Shown piece by piece: positions 28,252 through 37,876 of a stretch of DNA of 64,000 nt. Numbering within the stretch: position 1 is the stretch's first letter; each line of letters opens with the position of its first letter. The position numbers were made by a program, and so were the translations under genes. The notes under the pieces were generated by a model. That model ran no database searches, was not told the DNA's origin, and saw only the letters and a program-made list of their open reading frames with translations. Origin of the DNA: Dehalococcoidia bacterium (lineage in GTDB: Bacteria > Chloroflexota > Dehalococcoidia > Lucifugimonadales > UBA3495). Where the stretch lies: assembly GCA_022827095.1 (NCBI GenBank), contig JAJDTP010000021.1, positions 62,001 through 126,000 on the forward strand, read 5' to 3'.

Positions 28252-28289
28252 AGGTTTGGCGAATTGTCTTTGTGGTAATTTGCTTTCCT

Positions 28290-30131
28290 ATGACGCAACT
28301 TGATGACGTAAAAAGCCGGCTGGACATCGTCGAATTGGTCGGCGGTTACGTTCAGTTGCAGAGGGCCGGTAGCTCCTTCAAGGCGAACTGCCCTTTCCAC
28401 CAGGAAAGGACGCCTTCATTTTTCGTGTTCCCTGACCGCCAGTCCTGGCGCTGCTTCGGCGCGTGCGCCGAGGGCGGGGATGCCTTCTCTTTCCTCATGA
28501 AGGCCGACCGGGTGGATTTCCGGGAAGCCTTGGTTCGTTTGGGCGCCCGCGTTGGCATCACGGTCACCGACCAGGCGGAAACCGGCGGCCGTTCTCGGGT
28601 GCTGTTCGAGATCAACGACGCGGCGCGCCAATTCTTCCAGCGCGTTCTGGCGGAACCGGAAGCGGCCTTCGTGCGCGAATACCTGCGCGGACGTGGTCTC
28701 AACGAAAGATCGTTGCAGACCTTCGAGTTCGGTTACAGCCCGGCGCGTGACAATCGGCTCCTGGCCCACCTGACCAACGCCGGATATGACGCGGAAACAG
28801 TCGCTGAAGCCGGCCTGGCGCGGCAAACCGATGACGGACGCTTCTACGATTTGTTCCGTGGTCGATTGATGATCCCCATCCGCGACTGGTCGGCGCGGGT
28901 TGCCGGATTCGGCAGCCGGGCTCTGGACGACAACGCCACTCCGAAATATCTCAACACGCCCCGTACTCCTGTGTTTGATAAATCCCGAATCCTCTACGCC
29001 ATGCACGTGGCCAAGGAACCGGTCCGCCAGCACGGCGCGGTCATCGTCGAAGGTTACATGGACGCCGTGATGGCCCACCAGCACGGTTTTGACAACGTGG
29101 TCGCGTCCATGGGAACCGCCCTCACGGAACACCAGGTTGCCCTGGTGCGGAGACTGACCCACCGCGTCACCATGGCCCTCGACGGCGACCCCGCCGGGCG
29201 CAACGCCACGCTGCGCAGCCTGGAATCATCCTGGGGCGTCTTCCAACAGCGTGACCAGAGGTCTGCCGGTCAACCCGGTGCATCCGTCCTGCAGCAGCCG
29301 GAAGCGTTGGACCTGCGGGTGGCGGAGCTGCCGGCCGGTAAAGACCCGGATGACTACATTCGCCAGTCACCCCACGAATGGATCGCGTTTGTCGAAGCCG
29401 CGGCCCCGCTGTTCGACTACCTGCTGGCCGCGCTGACCGAACGTGTCGACGTAACGACCGCCGACGGACGGTCCTGGGCCGCGCAGGCGATGTTGCGCTT
29501 TGTAGCTTACATCCCTGATCCGATCAAACGGGATTTTTACCTCGACACGCTATCTGCGCATTTCAAAGTGGACGTGACTACCCTGAGGGCAGCCATGCCT
29601 ACGGCCGTGCAGACCGGTCGAACGGGAAGACGGACCGAACGCGCCGCCAGCACCGCCGACGAAGCGACGCTGCTGCCGATGCGGGATGAAAAACGGTCGG
29701 AAGAATGGCTATTGGCAATGCTGTTGCAACACATAGAGCAACTAGGATCTGACGCTATCTTTACCGTCCAACCGGAATGGTTTAGCCGTTCCGAGAACCG
29801 CGAAATCTACCAAAGCGTAATGACTTCTGTGGACCCGCATTTGCCAGATGACCCACAAGTGGCCGCTGAACTTGGCTCCCATTTGGACGAACTGCGCGAC
29901 CGAGATCTTATGCTGTCAACGCAGGCAAAAATCGACCAGGCGTGGCAGGATGTTTGTCTGAATATCGAGACAGAATACCTGAACTTGGAAATCGAACAAC
30001 TGACACGCGCGATGTCGGATGAGGACGGGTTGACCCATGACCCAAACGTCGAATCGAGATTGCGCGCCTGTACGCAACGCCGACGCGAGATCGACCTGCT
30101 GCGGCAGCCGGCCTCGCCACACCACAAATAG
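28290..30131 (+). CDS. dnaG: DNA primase
   Basis: Makes RNA primers at the replication fork. The 613-residue product has the N-terminal CHC2-type zinc finger ([14 protein letters not shown] then CFGACAEGG), the RNA polymerase core, and a Toprim domain with [16 protein letters not shown] and the DGDPAG metal motif. A C-terminal DnaB-interaction region follows. ATG 28290 fits the family N-terminus ([17 protein letters not shown]). The zinc knuckle has Cys-x3-Cys rather than the usual Cys-x2-Cys. rpoD follows after 11 bp. Confidence 0.96.
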   Translation: MTQLDDVKSRLDIVELVGGYVQLQRAGSSFKANCPFHQERTPSFFVFPDRQSWRCFGACAEGGDAFSFLMKADRVDFREALVRLGARVGITVTDQAETGGRSRVLFEINDAARQFFQRVLAEPEAAFVREYLRGRGLNERSLQTFEFGYSPARDNRLLAHLTNAGYDAETVAEAGLARQTDDGRFYDLFRGRLMIPIRDWSARVAGFGSRALDDNATPKYLNTPRTPVFDKSRILYAMHVAKEPVRQHGAVIVEGYMDAVMAHQHGFDNVVASMGTALTEHQVALVRRLTHRVTMALDGDPAGRNATLRSLESSWGVFQQRDQRSAGQPGASVLQQPEALDLRVAELPAGKDPDDYIRQSPHEWIAFVEAAAPLFDYLLAALTERVDVTTADGRSWAAQAMLRFVAYIPDPIKRDFYLDTLSAHFKVDVTTLRAAMPTAVQTGRTGRRTERAASTADEATLLPMRDEKRSEEWLLAMLLQHIEQLGSDAIFTVQPEWFSRSENREIYQSVMTSVDPHLPDDPQVAAELGSHLDELRDRDLMLSTQAKIDQAWQDVCLNIETEYLNLEIEQLTRAMSDEDGLTHDPNVESRLRACTQRRREIDLLRQPASPHHK

Positions 30132-30142
30132 AGGAGAGGTTT

Positions 30143-32002
30143 ATGACCATTATCAACAACCGCCGCAACGTAATCGTTCCCGACGAAGACGGGGACTATG
30201 ACGCGGGTGAAGCGGTCGCCATCTCCGACGACTCAGGTAACTACGGCCGGGCCCGGACCAATGCGGCCGTCGCCGACGAGGCGGACTACGAAGACGAACG
30301 CGCCGAAGAGGACGACGTAAACGTTGCCGTGGTGATTGTCGACGATCCCGACTCGACCGAAGACGAGTGGCAAATCCGCCGCGCCGCCGCCGTCCGCACG
30401 GTCCTCCCGGAGTTGGACGGCCCGTCCGCCCGGGACATGGAGCGTGAAGAGCGCGATTGGGCCGACGTCGATACTTCCGACGGCAACGATGCCCTGGATG
30501 ATCCGGTACGGATGTACCTGCGCGAAATCGGCCGGGTCGACCTCCTCACCTCCGCCGACGAGCGCCGGTTGGCCCGTGAGTTGGAGGGGTTGAACCACCT
30601 GCGCAAGTTCGAGGGCATGAGCTACCTGTCCAAGCTGGACAACCCTGAAGAGATCGAAAAAGCTCTGGATGGCCAGCCGCTGCTCGAGTCCAAGGACACG
30701 TGCCGCAAGGTGGCCGCCCGACTGGCCAACGGCTTCAGCGTTGACTACCTGCCGGTTATCGGCGAAGTCGAGCTGGACAACGCCGTCTGGGAAGCCACCA
30801 TGCTCCTGCTGGCCCGCATCGCCAACGCGGCGCCGCTGGTTCGCTCCCTCGCCCGTTATCTCGAACTCAACGAGGCCATGCCGCTGGGCGAGGTGAAGGA
30901 CTCCCCGACCCTTCGCAAAGCCATCGACGCTGAAGTGTCCCAGGAGATGATCGATCAGGTAGCAAACGATCTGAGCATCAGCCCGGAGGTAGCCTACCAG
31001 CGCATCGTCCAACTCTCGTTGGACACCTGGGTCTTGCCCCAGAACATCGTCGACGTGGTGACCGGCTACGTGCCGATTTGGGCGGAGCTGCATCCCGACG
31101 GCGTGGAAGGCTGCTACAGCCCAGAACAGGGATTGGACGTGCCATCGGTTTACGTCCACGATGACGAATGCTCGTTGTTGCTGCTCTCCCAGTTGCTCCG
31201 CGACCAGGGCCTGATCGATAGCGTCGAGACAAACAAATTCGAAGCCGCCGGCTATTACTACATCACGATGAAGAACGGCGAGCGCGCCCAGACCCATCTC
31301 ACCGAAGCCAACCTTCGCCTCGTGGTCAGCGTGGCCAAGAAATATATTGGCCGCGGCATGGCTCTCCTGGACATGATCCAGGAGGGTAACATCGGCTTGA
31401 TCCGCGCGGTGGAAAAGTTTGACTACCGCAAGGGTTACAAGTTCAGCACTTACGCCACCTGGTGGATCCGCCAGGCCATCACCCGCGCCATCGCGGACCA
31501 GGCCCGTACCATCCGCATCCCCGTCCACATGGTCGAGACCATCAACAAGCTGATGCGACACCACCGCCGGCTGTTGCAAGAAAAGGGCCGTGAGCCTTCC
31601 ACCGAGGAATTGGCGGAGGCCATGGAGATGACCCCCGAGAAGGTCGAGGAGATCCAGAAGATCTCCCAGGAGCCGGTCTCGCTGGAAACGCCCATTGGAG
31701 AGGAGGAAGACTCCTTCCTCGGGGACTTCATCGAAGACCGCACCACCCTCGCGCCGGCTGACGCTGCCTCGGCGCAGCTACTCCGCGAGCAGGTGCAAGA
31801 GGTGCTGGACACGCTGACCGATCGGGAGAGCCGCGTTCTCAAACTCCGCTTCGGTCTGGAAGATGGACGCACGCGAACCCTCGAGGAAGTCGGCCGCGAA
31901 TTCGGGGTAACCCGCGAACGAATTCGGCAGATCGAAGCCAAGGCTATCCGGAAGCTCCGTCACCCCACCCGCTCCAAGAAACTGCGGGACTATCTGGAAT
32001 AA
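30143..32002 (+). CDS. rpoD: RNA polymerase primary sigma factor
   Basis: The housekeeping sigma-70. The 619-residue product has an acidic N-terminal extension of about 110 residues and region 1.2 ([17 protein letters not shown]). A long non-conserved insert of about 200 residues comes before region 2. Region 2 reads [29 protein letters not shown] and [20 protein letters not shown], with regions 3 and 4 ending [27 protein letters not shown] precedes the ATG. It forms the common dnaG-rpoD pair and has a strong terminator. Confidence 0.97.
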   Translation: MTIINNRRNVIVPDEDGDYDAGEAVAISDDSGNYGRARTNAAVADEADYEDERAEEDDVNVAVVIVDDPDSTEDEWQIRRAAAVRTVLPELDGPSARDMEREERDWADVDTSDGNDALDDPVRMYLREIGRVDLLTSADERRLARELEGLNHLRKFEGMSYLSKLDNPEEIEKALDGQPLLESKDTCRKVAARLANGFSVDYLPVIGEVELDNAVWEATMLLLARIANAAPLVRSLARYLELNEAMPLGEVKDSPTLRKAIDAEVSQEMIDQVANDLSISPEVAYQRIVQLSLDTWVLPQNIVDVVTGYVPIWAELHPDGVEGCYSPEQGLDVPSVYVHDDECSLLLLSQLLRDQGLIDSVETNKFEAAGYYYITMKNGERAQTHLTEANLRLVVSVAKKYIGRGMALLDMIQEGNIGLIRAVEKFDYRKGYKFSTYATWWIRQAITRAIADQARTIRIPVHMVETINKLMRHHRRLLQEKGREPSTEELAEAMEMTPEKVEEIQKISQEPVSLETPIGEEEDSFLGDFIEDRTTLAPADAASAQLLREQVQEVLDTLTDRESRVLKLRFGLEDGRTRTLEEVGREFGVTRERIRQIEAKAIRKLRHPTRSKKLRDYLE

Positions 32003-32029
32003 TCCGCTCAACCGGGAGCGTTTCGCATC

Positions 32030-32064
32030 GCGGGGCAGTGTTCGGCACTGCCCCGCAAATTTTC
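32030..32064 (+). terminator. Rho-independent terminator after rpoD
   Basis: GCGGGGCAGTG and CACTGCCCCGC form an 11-bp stem with a TTCGG loop, followed by AAATTTTC. It is the strongest terminator seen in the window. Confidence 0.88.
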
Positions 32065-32207
32065 AGATCGACATGTTATCGATTCCTCGTAGCATTTTTT
32101 GTAAAACCGCCAAACCCTGCTGCTGAATATGAAGGCAAATCATCGGAATCAACCCTATACTCCGGGCCGCATACCCAGTCTGGAACGGGTAAGGGAGGTA
32201 ATGTCCG

Positions 32208-32402
32208 GTGGAAGCGATGGAGTTCCCGATTTGTCAACAGTGCAACATTGGGTCGTTGGTGCCGCTCTCAGACTATGGCGCCCATGGTGCGCCGGTCCAC
32301 TATAAAGCTTGGACTTGCACCAACCCTGGTTGCGGATACAACATCAAAATCCGTAACGGTGACATTTTCGTCAATGAACCTATACGGGCGGGAAGGCACT
32401 GA
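32208..32402 (+). CDS. Small zinc-ribbon protein
   Basis: A 64-residue protein with two knuckles, CQQCN near residue 9 and CTNPGCGYN near residue 39, giving a four-cysteine zinc ribbon. The GTG at 32208 is preferred: GGGAGGT lies 8 bp upstream. An in-frame ATG at 32217 lies too far from the site. It is short and monocistronic. Function unknown; it might be a nucleic-acid or protein-binding accessory. Confidence 0.65.
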   Translation: MEAMEFPICQQCNIGSLVPLSDYGAHGAPVHYKAWTCTNPGCGYNIKIRNGDIFVNEPIRAGRH

Positions 32403-32508
32403 TCTCGGTGCCATTCCCGCTTCGGTTTAATGGGAACTCCGCCAGACACTCGGCGGATCTGGATCGCGCACGCGTGGAAAGTGGCGCGAGCAATACACAG
32501 GAACGGAC

Positions 32509-33273
32509 ATGCAAATTGGACTTGACTACATGCAGATGCGCACCCGGGCGCAATACTACGGGTTGCGCTGGGCCGGGATCTCACTCCTGGCAGTCGGCGG
32601 GATCCTCGCCGCGGCCGGCATCGCGTACTACGGGTATCTCTATTTCCTGCGGGCCGGACTGGACGACTACGAAGCGCTGCGTCAGGACGCCACGTTGATC
32701 GCAGCCGCCGTCCCATCCGGCACGGACGGCGGAACCGGGGCGTCCATCGTTTCGCTGCCCGCCGGAGCACACTCCCAGCGCCTGGCGGAATTGGACTACA
32801 TGGAGATGCCCAGCTCCGCAGCCTGGCCGGTCGGAACCCAGCCCACGGCCTCTCGATTGATCGTCCCCGCGCTGGGGATCGATGCCAAACTGGATGAGGT
32901 CAGCGTGTCCGGAAGTTCCATCGCTCGTTACGGCTCCGCGGACAATCCCGCCGCAGGATACGCCTCGGTGACCGCCAATCCTGGTGAACGCGGCGCCATG
33001 TGGCTTTTTGGACCCGCCGGCCCCGGAGTGCGCAGCTTTGGAGGCCTCACCCGCGCACCAGGTTTGATCACCGAGGGCGAGGAGTTGTTGATGTTCGTCA
33101 ACACCTCGGAGCGCAACTACTTGTATGCGGCTACCCACAGCGAAGTGGTCCCGGCCGCGGACCTGCGCCTGAACAGCAGTGATCGGGCCACGATACACCT
33201 GGTTGTGCCCGTCCCCAACGGCTGGTACGATCACTTCCTGATCCTGAGCGGAGAACTGATCGGAGTCCGCTGA
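32509..33273 (+). CDS. Sortase-fold membrane protein lacking the catalytic cysteine
   Basis: A 254-residue protein with one N-terminal transmembrane helix (about residues 20-45), a linker and a beta-rich domain that begins ASRLIVPALGIDAKLDEVSV near residue 115. It continues ANPGERGAMWLFGP and later GLITEGEELLMFV, SERNYLYAATHSEVV and HLVVPVP. These are the landmarks of class D/E sortases. However, the Gly-His segment reads FGPAG, and no cysteine exists anywhere in the protein. So the fold is kept while the His/Cys pair for transpeptidation is gone. It may bind rather than cleave sorting signals. Class identity is by eye. Confidence 0.65.
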   Translation: MQIGLDYMQMRTRAQYYGLRWAGISLLAVGGILAAAGIAYYGYLYFLRAGLDDYEALRQDATLIAAAVPSGTDGGTGASIVSLPAGAHSQRLAELDYMEMPSSAAWPVGTQPTASRLIVPALGIDAKLDEVSVSGSSIARYGSADNPAAGYASVTANPGERGAMWLFGPAGPGVRSFGGLTRAPGLITEGEELLMFVNTSERNYLYAATHSEVVPAADLRLNSSDRATIHLVVPVPNGWYDHFLILSGELIGVR

Positions 33274-33296
33274 ACCCTCTCCTCACCGATCGGAGA

Positions 33297-34553
33297 TTAT
33301 CCGGTCTTGCTTCGTTTCGCTGCGGCTGCGGGTACCAGCCGCAGTTCGTATATGCGGCGTCCCCGCACCTGCGTAACCTCGATCGACGTCTCGTCAGACA
33401 CCACCACGTCCCCTACCGAAGGCATCCGTCCCAGCCGCGTGTAGACGTACCCCCCGATGGTGTTGACGTCTTCGCAATCAAATTCAAGGCCCAGCACGCG
33501 CGACACGTCTTCCACCGGTGCCGACGCTTTGACCAGCCAGGATCCATCGGCCATCGGTTCCAGTTCTTCGGCGCCGGCGTCATCGAACTCGTCGTCGATT
33601 TCGCCAACGATTTCTTCCAGCACGTCTTCCAGGGTGACAATTCCTTCCACGCCGCCGTACTCGTCCACCACTATGGCCATCTGCAGCGACTTGGACCGCA
33701 TGAGGTGCAGCAGGTCGTCAACCGCCATGTTTTCTGCCACGAATTCCGGCTCCCGCATGATGGCATCCACGCTGGCTCCGGTCTTGCCTTCGGCCACCAC
33801 CTGCAGAACGTCGCTGATGTGGATGATCCCAACCACGTTGTCCATCGTATCCCGGTACACCGGCACCCGCGTATGCCTGGTGCTGACCAGCATTGGGACG
33901 AGCTCGTCCATCGGGATGGCGACCTCAACGGCTTGCACGTCCAGACGCGGCACCATGATGTCCTTGACGTCGAGATCATCCATGTGGCTGATGGAACGCA
34001 CCATGTCGATGTCGTTACGGTCTAGGTTCATCAGTTCCGCGGGCGTCAACGTCGACCCGTCCGCATGGCCATTTTCCGGGTCACCGTCCGCGCTTCCTTC
34101 CATGGCAATCGGCAAACTTGGGCCGCTTTCGGATCCGGCCCGGTTTCCGTCGCCAGCCCAGCGCCTCGGGTCCGCCACTCGGCGCGCGACCCGTGGGAAC
34201 CGCCGCGCCCAAAGTCGGGTGCCGAGGTAAATGCACGCCAGGACTGCCGAAGTGGCCAGCACCGTGATCGCCAGCGCGAAGATGGCCGGCGAGCCGTCAG
34301 CAAGTTGATACGCGATGGACAATGCAGAGCCGCCGGCTGCGGCAGCAGCGGCGGCTAGAAGAATCGCAATTGCGGGGGACGACGGCCGCGTCAAAAAGAC
34401 CGCGCTGGCTTGGCTTTGTCGTCTGGACGCCACAGCGACACTGGCCCAAGCGAAGATCAGCAGCGAGACTGCCAGGAACAATAACGGAGGTAAACTATCA
34501 GTATCCAAGCCAGTGGCCCTCAACCGACGCTCGCGGCGTCGAGAGCGGGTCAA
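33297..34553 (-). CDS. CorC/HlyC-family protein with CBS pair
   Basis: A 418-residue protein of the hemolysin-C/CorC (CNNM-like) type. Two or three N-terminal hydrophobic helices (about residues 22-110) form a shortened membrane part. A CBS-domain pair follows (DIMVPRLDVQAV, TRVPVYRDTMDNVVGIIHISDVL, MAIVVDEYGGVEGIVTLEDVLEEIVGEI), then the C-terminal CorC/HlyC domain (NTIGGYVYTRLGRMPSVGD). Family members are linked to Mg/Co efflux. The start overlaps the glmU stop by four bases, indicating coupling. Confidence 0.87.
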   Translation of the reverse strand: MTRSRRRERRLRATGLDTDSLPPLLFLAVSLLIFAWASVAVASRRQSQASAVFLTRPSSPAIAILLAAAAAAAGGSALSIAYQLADGSPAIFALAITVLATSAVLACIYLGTRLWARRFPRVARRVADPRRWAGDGNRAGSESGPSLPIAMEGSADGDPENGHADGSTLTPAELMNLDRNDIDMVRSISHMDDLDVKDIMVPRLDVQAVEVAIPMDELVPMLVSTRHTRVPVYRDTMDNVVGIIHISDVLQVVAEGKTGASVDAIMREPEFVAENMAVDDLLHLMRSKSLQMAIVVDEYGGVEGIVTLEDVLEEIVGEIDDEFDDAGAEELEPMADGSWLVKASAPVEDVSRVLGLEFDCEDVNTIGGYVYTRLGRMPSVGDVVVSDETSIEVTQVRGRRIYELRLVPAAAAKRSKTG

Positions 34554-35950
34554 TCGCTCCCGCTTTGCTGTTGTGGAAGGAGTCTAGCAGGAACGCCAAC
34601 GGCCCGTCTACCCTCCGGGATGTCGCGCGTGACCACCGCTCCCGCTCCGGTGGCCGCGCCCTCTCCCACGGTGACGGGAGCGATCAGCATGGTGTCACTG
34701 CCGATGAACGCACTACGTCCGATCACCGTCTGGTGCTTGTCCACTCCGTCGTAGTTACAGGTGATGGTACCCGCGCCGACATTTACGCCATCTCCGATGT
34801 CGGCGTCGCCTAGGTAGCAGAAGTGACCCGCGGCGGTACCCGAACCGACCCGGCTGTTCTTCACCTCCACGTAATTCCCCAGATGCACACCGGATTCGAT
34901 GCGCGCTCCCGGTCGCAGGTGACTGTAAGGCCCGATTTCCACGTCATCATCGACGCGCGACTCCTCAAGTGTGGATGCAACGATGCGACAACGATTGCCG
35001 ACCGAAGAATCCCGGATGCACGCGTTGGGCCCGATTTCGCACTCTTCGCCAATGGTCGTGCCGCCGGTTAGCATCGTGTTCGGTTGGATCAACGAATCCT
35101 GCCCAATCTGCACGTCGAGGTCGATGTACGTCGTCGCCGGATCCACCAGCGTCACGCCGGCTGACATCCAGTAGCGGTTGATCCGGTCCCGCATGACTGC
35201 GCCGACCGCAGCGAGTTGCTCGCGGTCATTTACCCCCATCGCCTCGTCTGGGAGCGCGATTGGAGCCGCCTCAACTCGCTCGCTCGCGTCCACCGCCATA
35301 CCCGCCAGCGCGGTCAGATAGCGCTCCCCCGTCGCGGATTTCGGCACGGCACCGATGCGCTGGCTCAGCCAGGGCCCGTCGAAGCAGTAGACACCGGTGT
35401 TGACCTCAACGAGGCCGTAATCCGGTTCATCCCGTTCTGCGGCTTCTTCAATTGCCAGCAAATCGCCCCGTTCATCCTGCGAATCACACTTCGTCCTCTT
35501 GATGTGCCCCAGGTCCGGGCCGTATGCGCCTGCAGAGGAGAGGATGGTCATCCGACGCTTGGGATCGACCCTATGGCTTTCGACCAACCCAAGTATCGAC
35601 TCGGGTCTCACTAAGGGCGTATCACCGGCCAGGACGATTACGAGGCCCGGGGGTTCCGGCAGGGCCCGCAGGCCGCAGGCGACGGCGTCGGCCGTCCCGT
35701 CGGGCGAGTCCTGCACCGCGTAGCTGACCCGGTCTCCCAGTACGCCGACGATGGCATCGCCGTTATCCGGGGAGGTGACCACCATCAGCCGCGACACACC
35801 CCACTGCTCCAGTACGTCAATCGGATACCGTATGAGTTCGCGTCCGGCCAAGGAGTGCAGCGGCTTCGGTATCCGCGAGCGCATCCTGGATCCTTGCCCC
35901 GCGGCGAGCACGATGCCTACGGCTTCGGTGTCGGATATGATTGCGTTCAT
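34550..35950 (-). CDS. glmU: Bifunctional GlcNAc-1-P uridyltransferase/glucosamine-1-P acetyltransferase
   Basis: Makes UDP-GlcNAc for cell-envelope synthesis. The 466-residue product has the nucleotidyl-transferase motif VLAAGQGSRMRSRIPKPLH at the N-terminus and PDGTADAVACGL. A left-handed beta-helix with hexapeptide repeats follows (GNYVEVKNSRVGSGT, GAGTITCNYDGVDKH, GSDTMLIAPVTVG), the acetyltransferase half. An extended -10 box lies 47 bp upstream. It overlaps the CorC-like gene downstream. Confidence 0.95.
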   Translation of the reverse strand: MNAIISDTEAVGIVLAAGQGSRMRSRIPKPLHSLAGRELIRYPIDVLEQWGVSRLMVVTSPDNGDAIVGVLGDRVSYAVQDSPDGTADAVACGLRALPEPPGLVIVLAGDTPLVRPESILGLVESHRVDPKRRMTILSSAGAYGPDLGHIKRTKCDSQDERGDLLAIEEAAERDEPDYGLVEVNTGVYCFDGPWLSQRIGAVPKSATGERYLTALAGMAVDASERVEAAPIALPDEAMGVNDREQLAAVGAVMRDRINRYWMSAGVTLVDPATTYIDLDVQIGQDSLIQPNTMLTGGTTIGEECEIGPNACIRDSSVGNRCRIVASTLEESRVDDDVEIGPYSHLRPGARIESGVHLGNYVEVKNSRVGSGTAAGHFCYLGDADIGDGVNVGAGTITCNYDGVDKHQTVIGRSAFIGSDTMLIAPVTVGEGAATGAGAVVTRDIPEGRRAVGVPARLLPQQQSGSD

Positions 35951-35996
35951 ACGCCTGCCTCGCCCTGGTTCACTGGGTCCACCATCATTGACCCGG

Positions 35997-36005
35997 ATTA
36001 TAGCA
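35997..36005 (-). promoter_or_regulatory. Extended -10 promoter of glmU
   Basis: On the minus strand TGCTATAAT, a perfect extended -10, 47 bp before the glmU ATG. No -35 match at the usual distance. Confidence 0.55.
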
Positions 36006-36075
36006 GCGCGAAAAATACGCCCCGACGCTGACCGCCGGTCATGCGGCTCCGCCTACAACCCCCCGGCCGCGAGCC

Positions 36076-36423
36076 TCACAGCACGAACAGCCAAACCGCC
36101 GCGCCGATGAGCAACCCCAGCAACAATCCGCCGGCATGATTTACCCGCACCGCCGTAGATCCGTATCCCAGCCGTTGTTCCAGCCCCCTGCCGAAAATGC
36201 CGACGCTGATCACGCAGATGACGCCAACGAAAACCAATGGCCCGTATACCAGCGCCGGCGTTTCAGCGTCCTTGAACAGCCACGCCAGGGCAACCAGCAA
36301 ACCCAAAGCGGCCAGCGAGAGAGCCATTCGCAGCAGGCCAATTCGAAAGCCCCAACCCATCAGGAAACACCAACCGGCGAGGCCCAGCAGATGCCACGGC
36401 GAATCGAACAATCCGAAAATCAC
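36076..36423 (-). CDS. Small four-helix membrane protein, CvpA-like
   Basis: A 115-residue protein made almost entirely of hydrophobic helices (four predicted), with VNHAGGLLLGLLIGAAVWLFVL at the C-terminus reminiscent of CvpA proteins. I chose GTG 36423 because the family-like start (VIFGLFDSPWHLLGLAG) begins there and the longer frame overlaps the divergent rph gene. It lies between glmU and rph. Function unknown. Confidence 0.5.
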   Translation of the reverse strand: MIFGLFDSPWHLLGLAGWCFLMGWGFRIGLLRMALSLAALGLLVALAWLFKDAETPALVYGPLVFVGVICVISVGIFGRGLEQRLGYGSTAVRVNHAGGLLLGLLIGAAVWLFVL

Positions 36424-36541
36424 GCGCCGATTGTGCGCCTTCCCCAACGGCGATGCAACCGCCGCCCGGCGACCTGCGGCCCAGCATCTTGCCAGGGACC
36501 TTGTGGCACAATGATCGAAACCTTTCCAGGGCGTTGACACC

Positions 36542-37270
36542 ATGAACGACAGCCTCATTCGGGCCGACGGACGACGATGGGACCAGGCGCGCCGCGTCCG
36601 CATCACTCCGGGTTGCCAACCCTACGCCGAAGGTTCCGCCATTATCGAAATGGGCAACACCTCGGTCCTGTGCGCCGCCTCCGTTGAAGAACAGGTGCCC
36701 CGGTGGATGCGGGGTCGCGGCACCGGCTGGGTGACGGCGGAATACGACATGCTCCCCCGTGCCACGTCCACCCGGCGGCCCCGGGACCGCGACTCCGGCA
36801 GAACCGCCAGCCGGTCCCAGGAGATCCAACGCTTGATCGGCCGGTCGCTGCGGGCCGCCACCGATCTTGGAGCCCTGGGCGAGCGCGCCATCTACCTCGA
36901 TTGCGATGTGCTCCAAGCCGACGGCGGCACCCGCACTGCCGCGGTTACCGGCGCCTTCGTCGCCCTTAGCTTAGCGTTAGGCTCGTTGGTCGAAGCGCAA
37001 AAGCTGGATCGGGTTCCTCTACTCTGCTCGGTGGCTGCAGTCAGCGTCGGGCTGACTGGCGATAAATTGCTGCTCGACCTCGATTACTCCGAAGACTCCA
37101 CCGCCGACGCTGACTTCAACATCGTCATGACCGACGCCGGCTCAGTCGTCGAAATCCAGGGAACCGCAGAGGGCAACCCCTTCCCGAGCCACCGGGTCGG
37201 AGAAGCCCTAGCCCTGGCCGCCCGCGGCATGGAACCGCTATTCGCGGCCCAGCGGGCTGTTCTCCGCTGA
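36542..37270 (+). CDS. rph: Ribonuclease PH
   Basis: A phosphorolytic 3'-5' exoribonuclease trimming tRNA 3' ends. The 242-residue product has [18 protein letters not shown], the substrate loop [48 protein letters not shown] and the C-terminal [13 protein letters not shown]. Length is normal. Its last 33 bases overlap the brnA 3' end on the opposite strand. Confidence 0.95.
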   Translation: MNDSLIRADGRRWDQARRVRITPGCQPYAEGSAIIEMGNTSVLCAASVEEQVPRWMRGRGTGWVTAEYDMLPRATSTRRPRDRDSGRTASRSQEIQRLIGRSLRAATDLGALGERAIYLDCDVLQADGGTRTAAVTGAFVALSLALGSLVEAQKLDRVPLLCSVAAVSVGLTGDKLLLDLDYSEDSTADADFNIVMTDAGSVVEIQGTAEGNPFPSHRVGEALALAARGMEPLFAAQRAVLR

Positions 37271-37576
37271 CTCTTTTACAGCCTGTCGCAGGGCATCGTT
37301 GATCCGACCCTGCCAACCTGGACCGCCTTCCAAAAAATGAGCCAGCAATTCAATATCGAGCTCAATGCTCACCTCCCATTTGTTCAGCCCTTCCTGCTGA
37401 CACCGGCGGCGGAGACTCTGTGCCACTAGGTGGGGATGAACTTCAATCGCCGGCCGCGCCCGCGCAAACATCTCGGCAGTCCATTCTTCGGTGTCAGGGT
37501 CAGCAGCGATGGCCGCATTAATAGCGGCGTCTTCTTCCGGCGTGGGCCAGATCGTGCCAGGCTTAAGCTTCGGCAT
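37238..37576 (-). CDS. brnA: BrnA antitoxin
   Basis: A 112-residue antitoxin with the BrnA landmarks ([22 protein letters not shown] near residue 12, then ARPAIEV and the C-terminal [31 protein letters not shown]). It pairs with BrnT, whose gene overlaps its start by 14 bases. Such complexes repress their own transcription. The gene also overlaps the 3' end of rph on the other strand, an unusually tight arrangement. Confidence 0.87.
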   Translation of the reverse strand: MPKLKPGTIWPTPEEDAAINAAIAADPDTEEWTAEMFARARPAIEVHPHLVAQSLRRRCQQEGLNKWEVSIELDIELLAHFLEGGPGWQGRINDALRQAVKESAENSPLGRE

Positions 37577-37823
37577 AGTCCCTAATCTCCTGACGGCTTG
37601 CTTTGCGTAAGCTGATGACACGTGAGTTGTCGCCGCGCTCAGTATAGACAATGGCGTACAGGCGCAGGCCGATATAACCAATGGCCAACCACCGCATTTC
37701 GCCGTGGCGAGGGCTGGGAATTTTTACAGAGGTATCCCGCTCGAAAAGTTCTACGGCGGAAAAGCCAATTTCGTGCTTTTCGAGATTATCCCGGCATTTC
37801 TGACCATCCCATTCGTAAGGCAT
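37563..37823 (-). CDS. brnT: BrnT ribonuclease toxin
   Basis: An 86-residue toxin: [47 protein letters not shown], and [19 protein letters not shown] match BrnT in order and length. BrnT is an RNase of the RelE superfamily controlled by BrnA. A TATACT box about 40 bp upstream on the same strand could be its -10. The toxin is first in the operon. Confidence 0.9.
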   Translation of the reverse strand: MPYEWDGQKCRDNLEKHEIGFSAVELFERDTSVKIPSPRHGEMRWLAIGYIGLRLYAIVYTERGDNSRVISLRKASRQEIRDYAEA

Positions 37824-37876
37824 ATTTCGTTCATTTCATGGTCCTCAGCGACGGGAGTGGCAGTATAACGTCCATT

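Noticed and set aside
30233-31579. A 448-codon open frame opposite rpoD.
   Set aside because: Antisense of a certain gene; composition follows from high-GC codon use on the real strand.
32030-32207. Small RNA or riboswitch between rpoD and the zinc-ribbon gene.
   Set aside because: The hairpin ends rpoD as a terminator; I see no further conserved structure.
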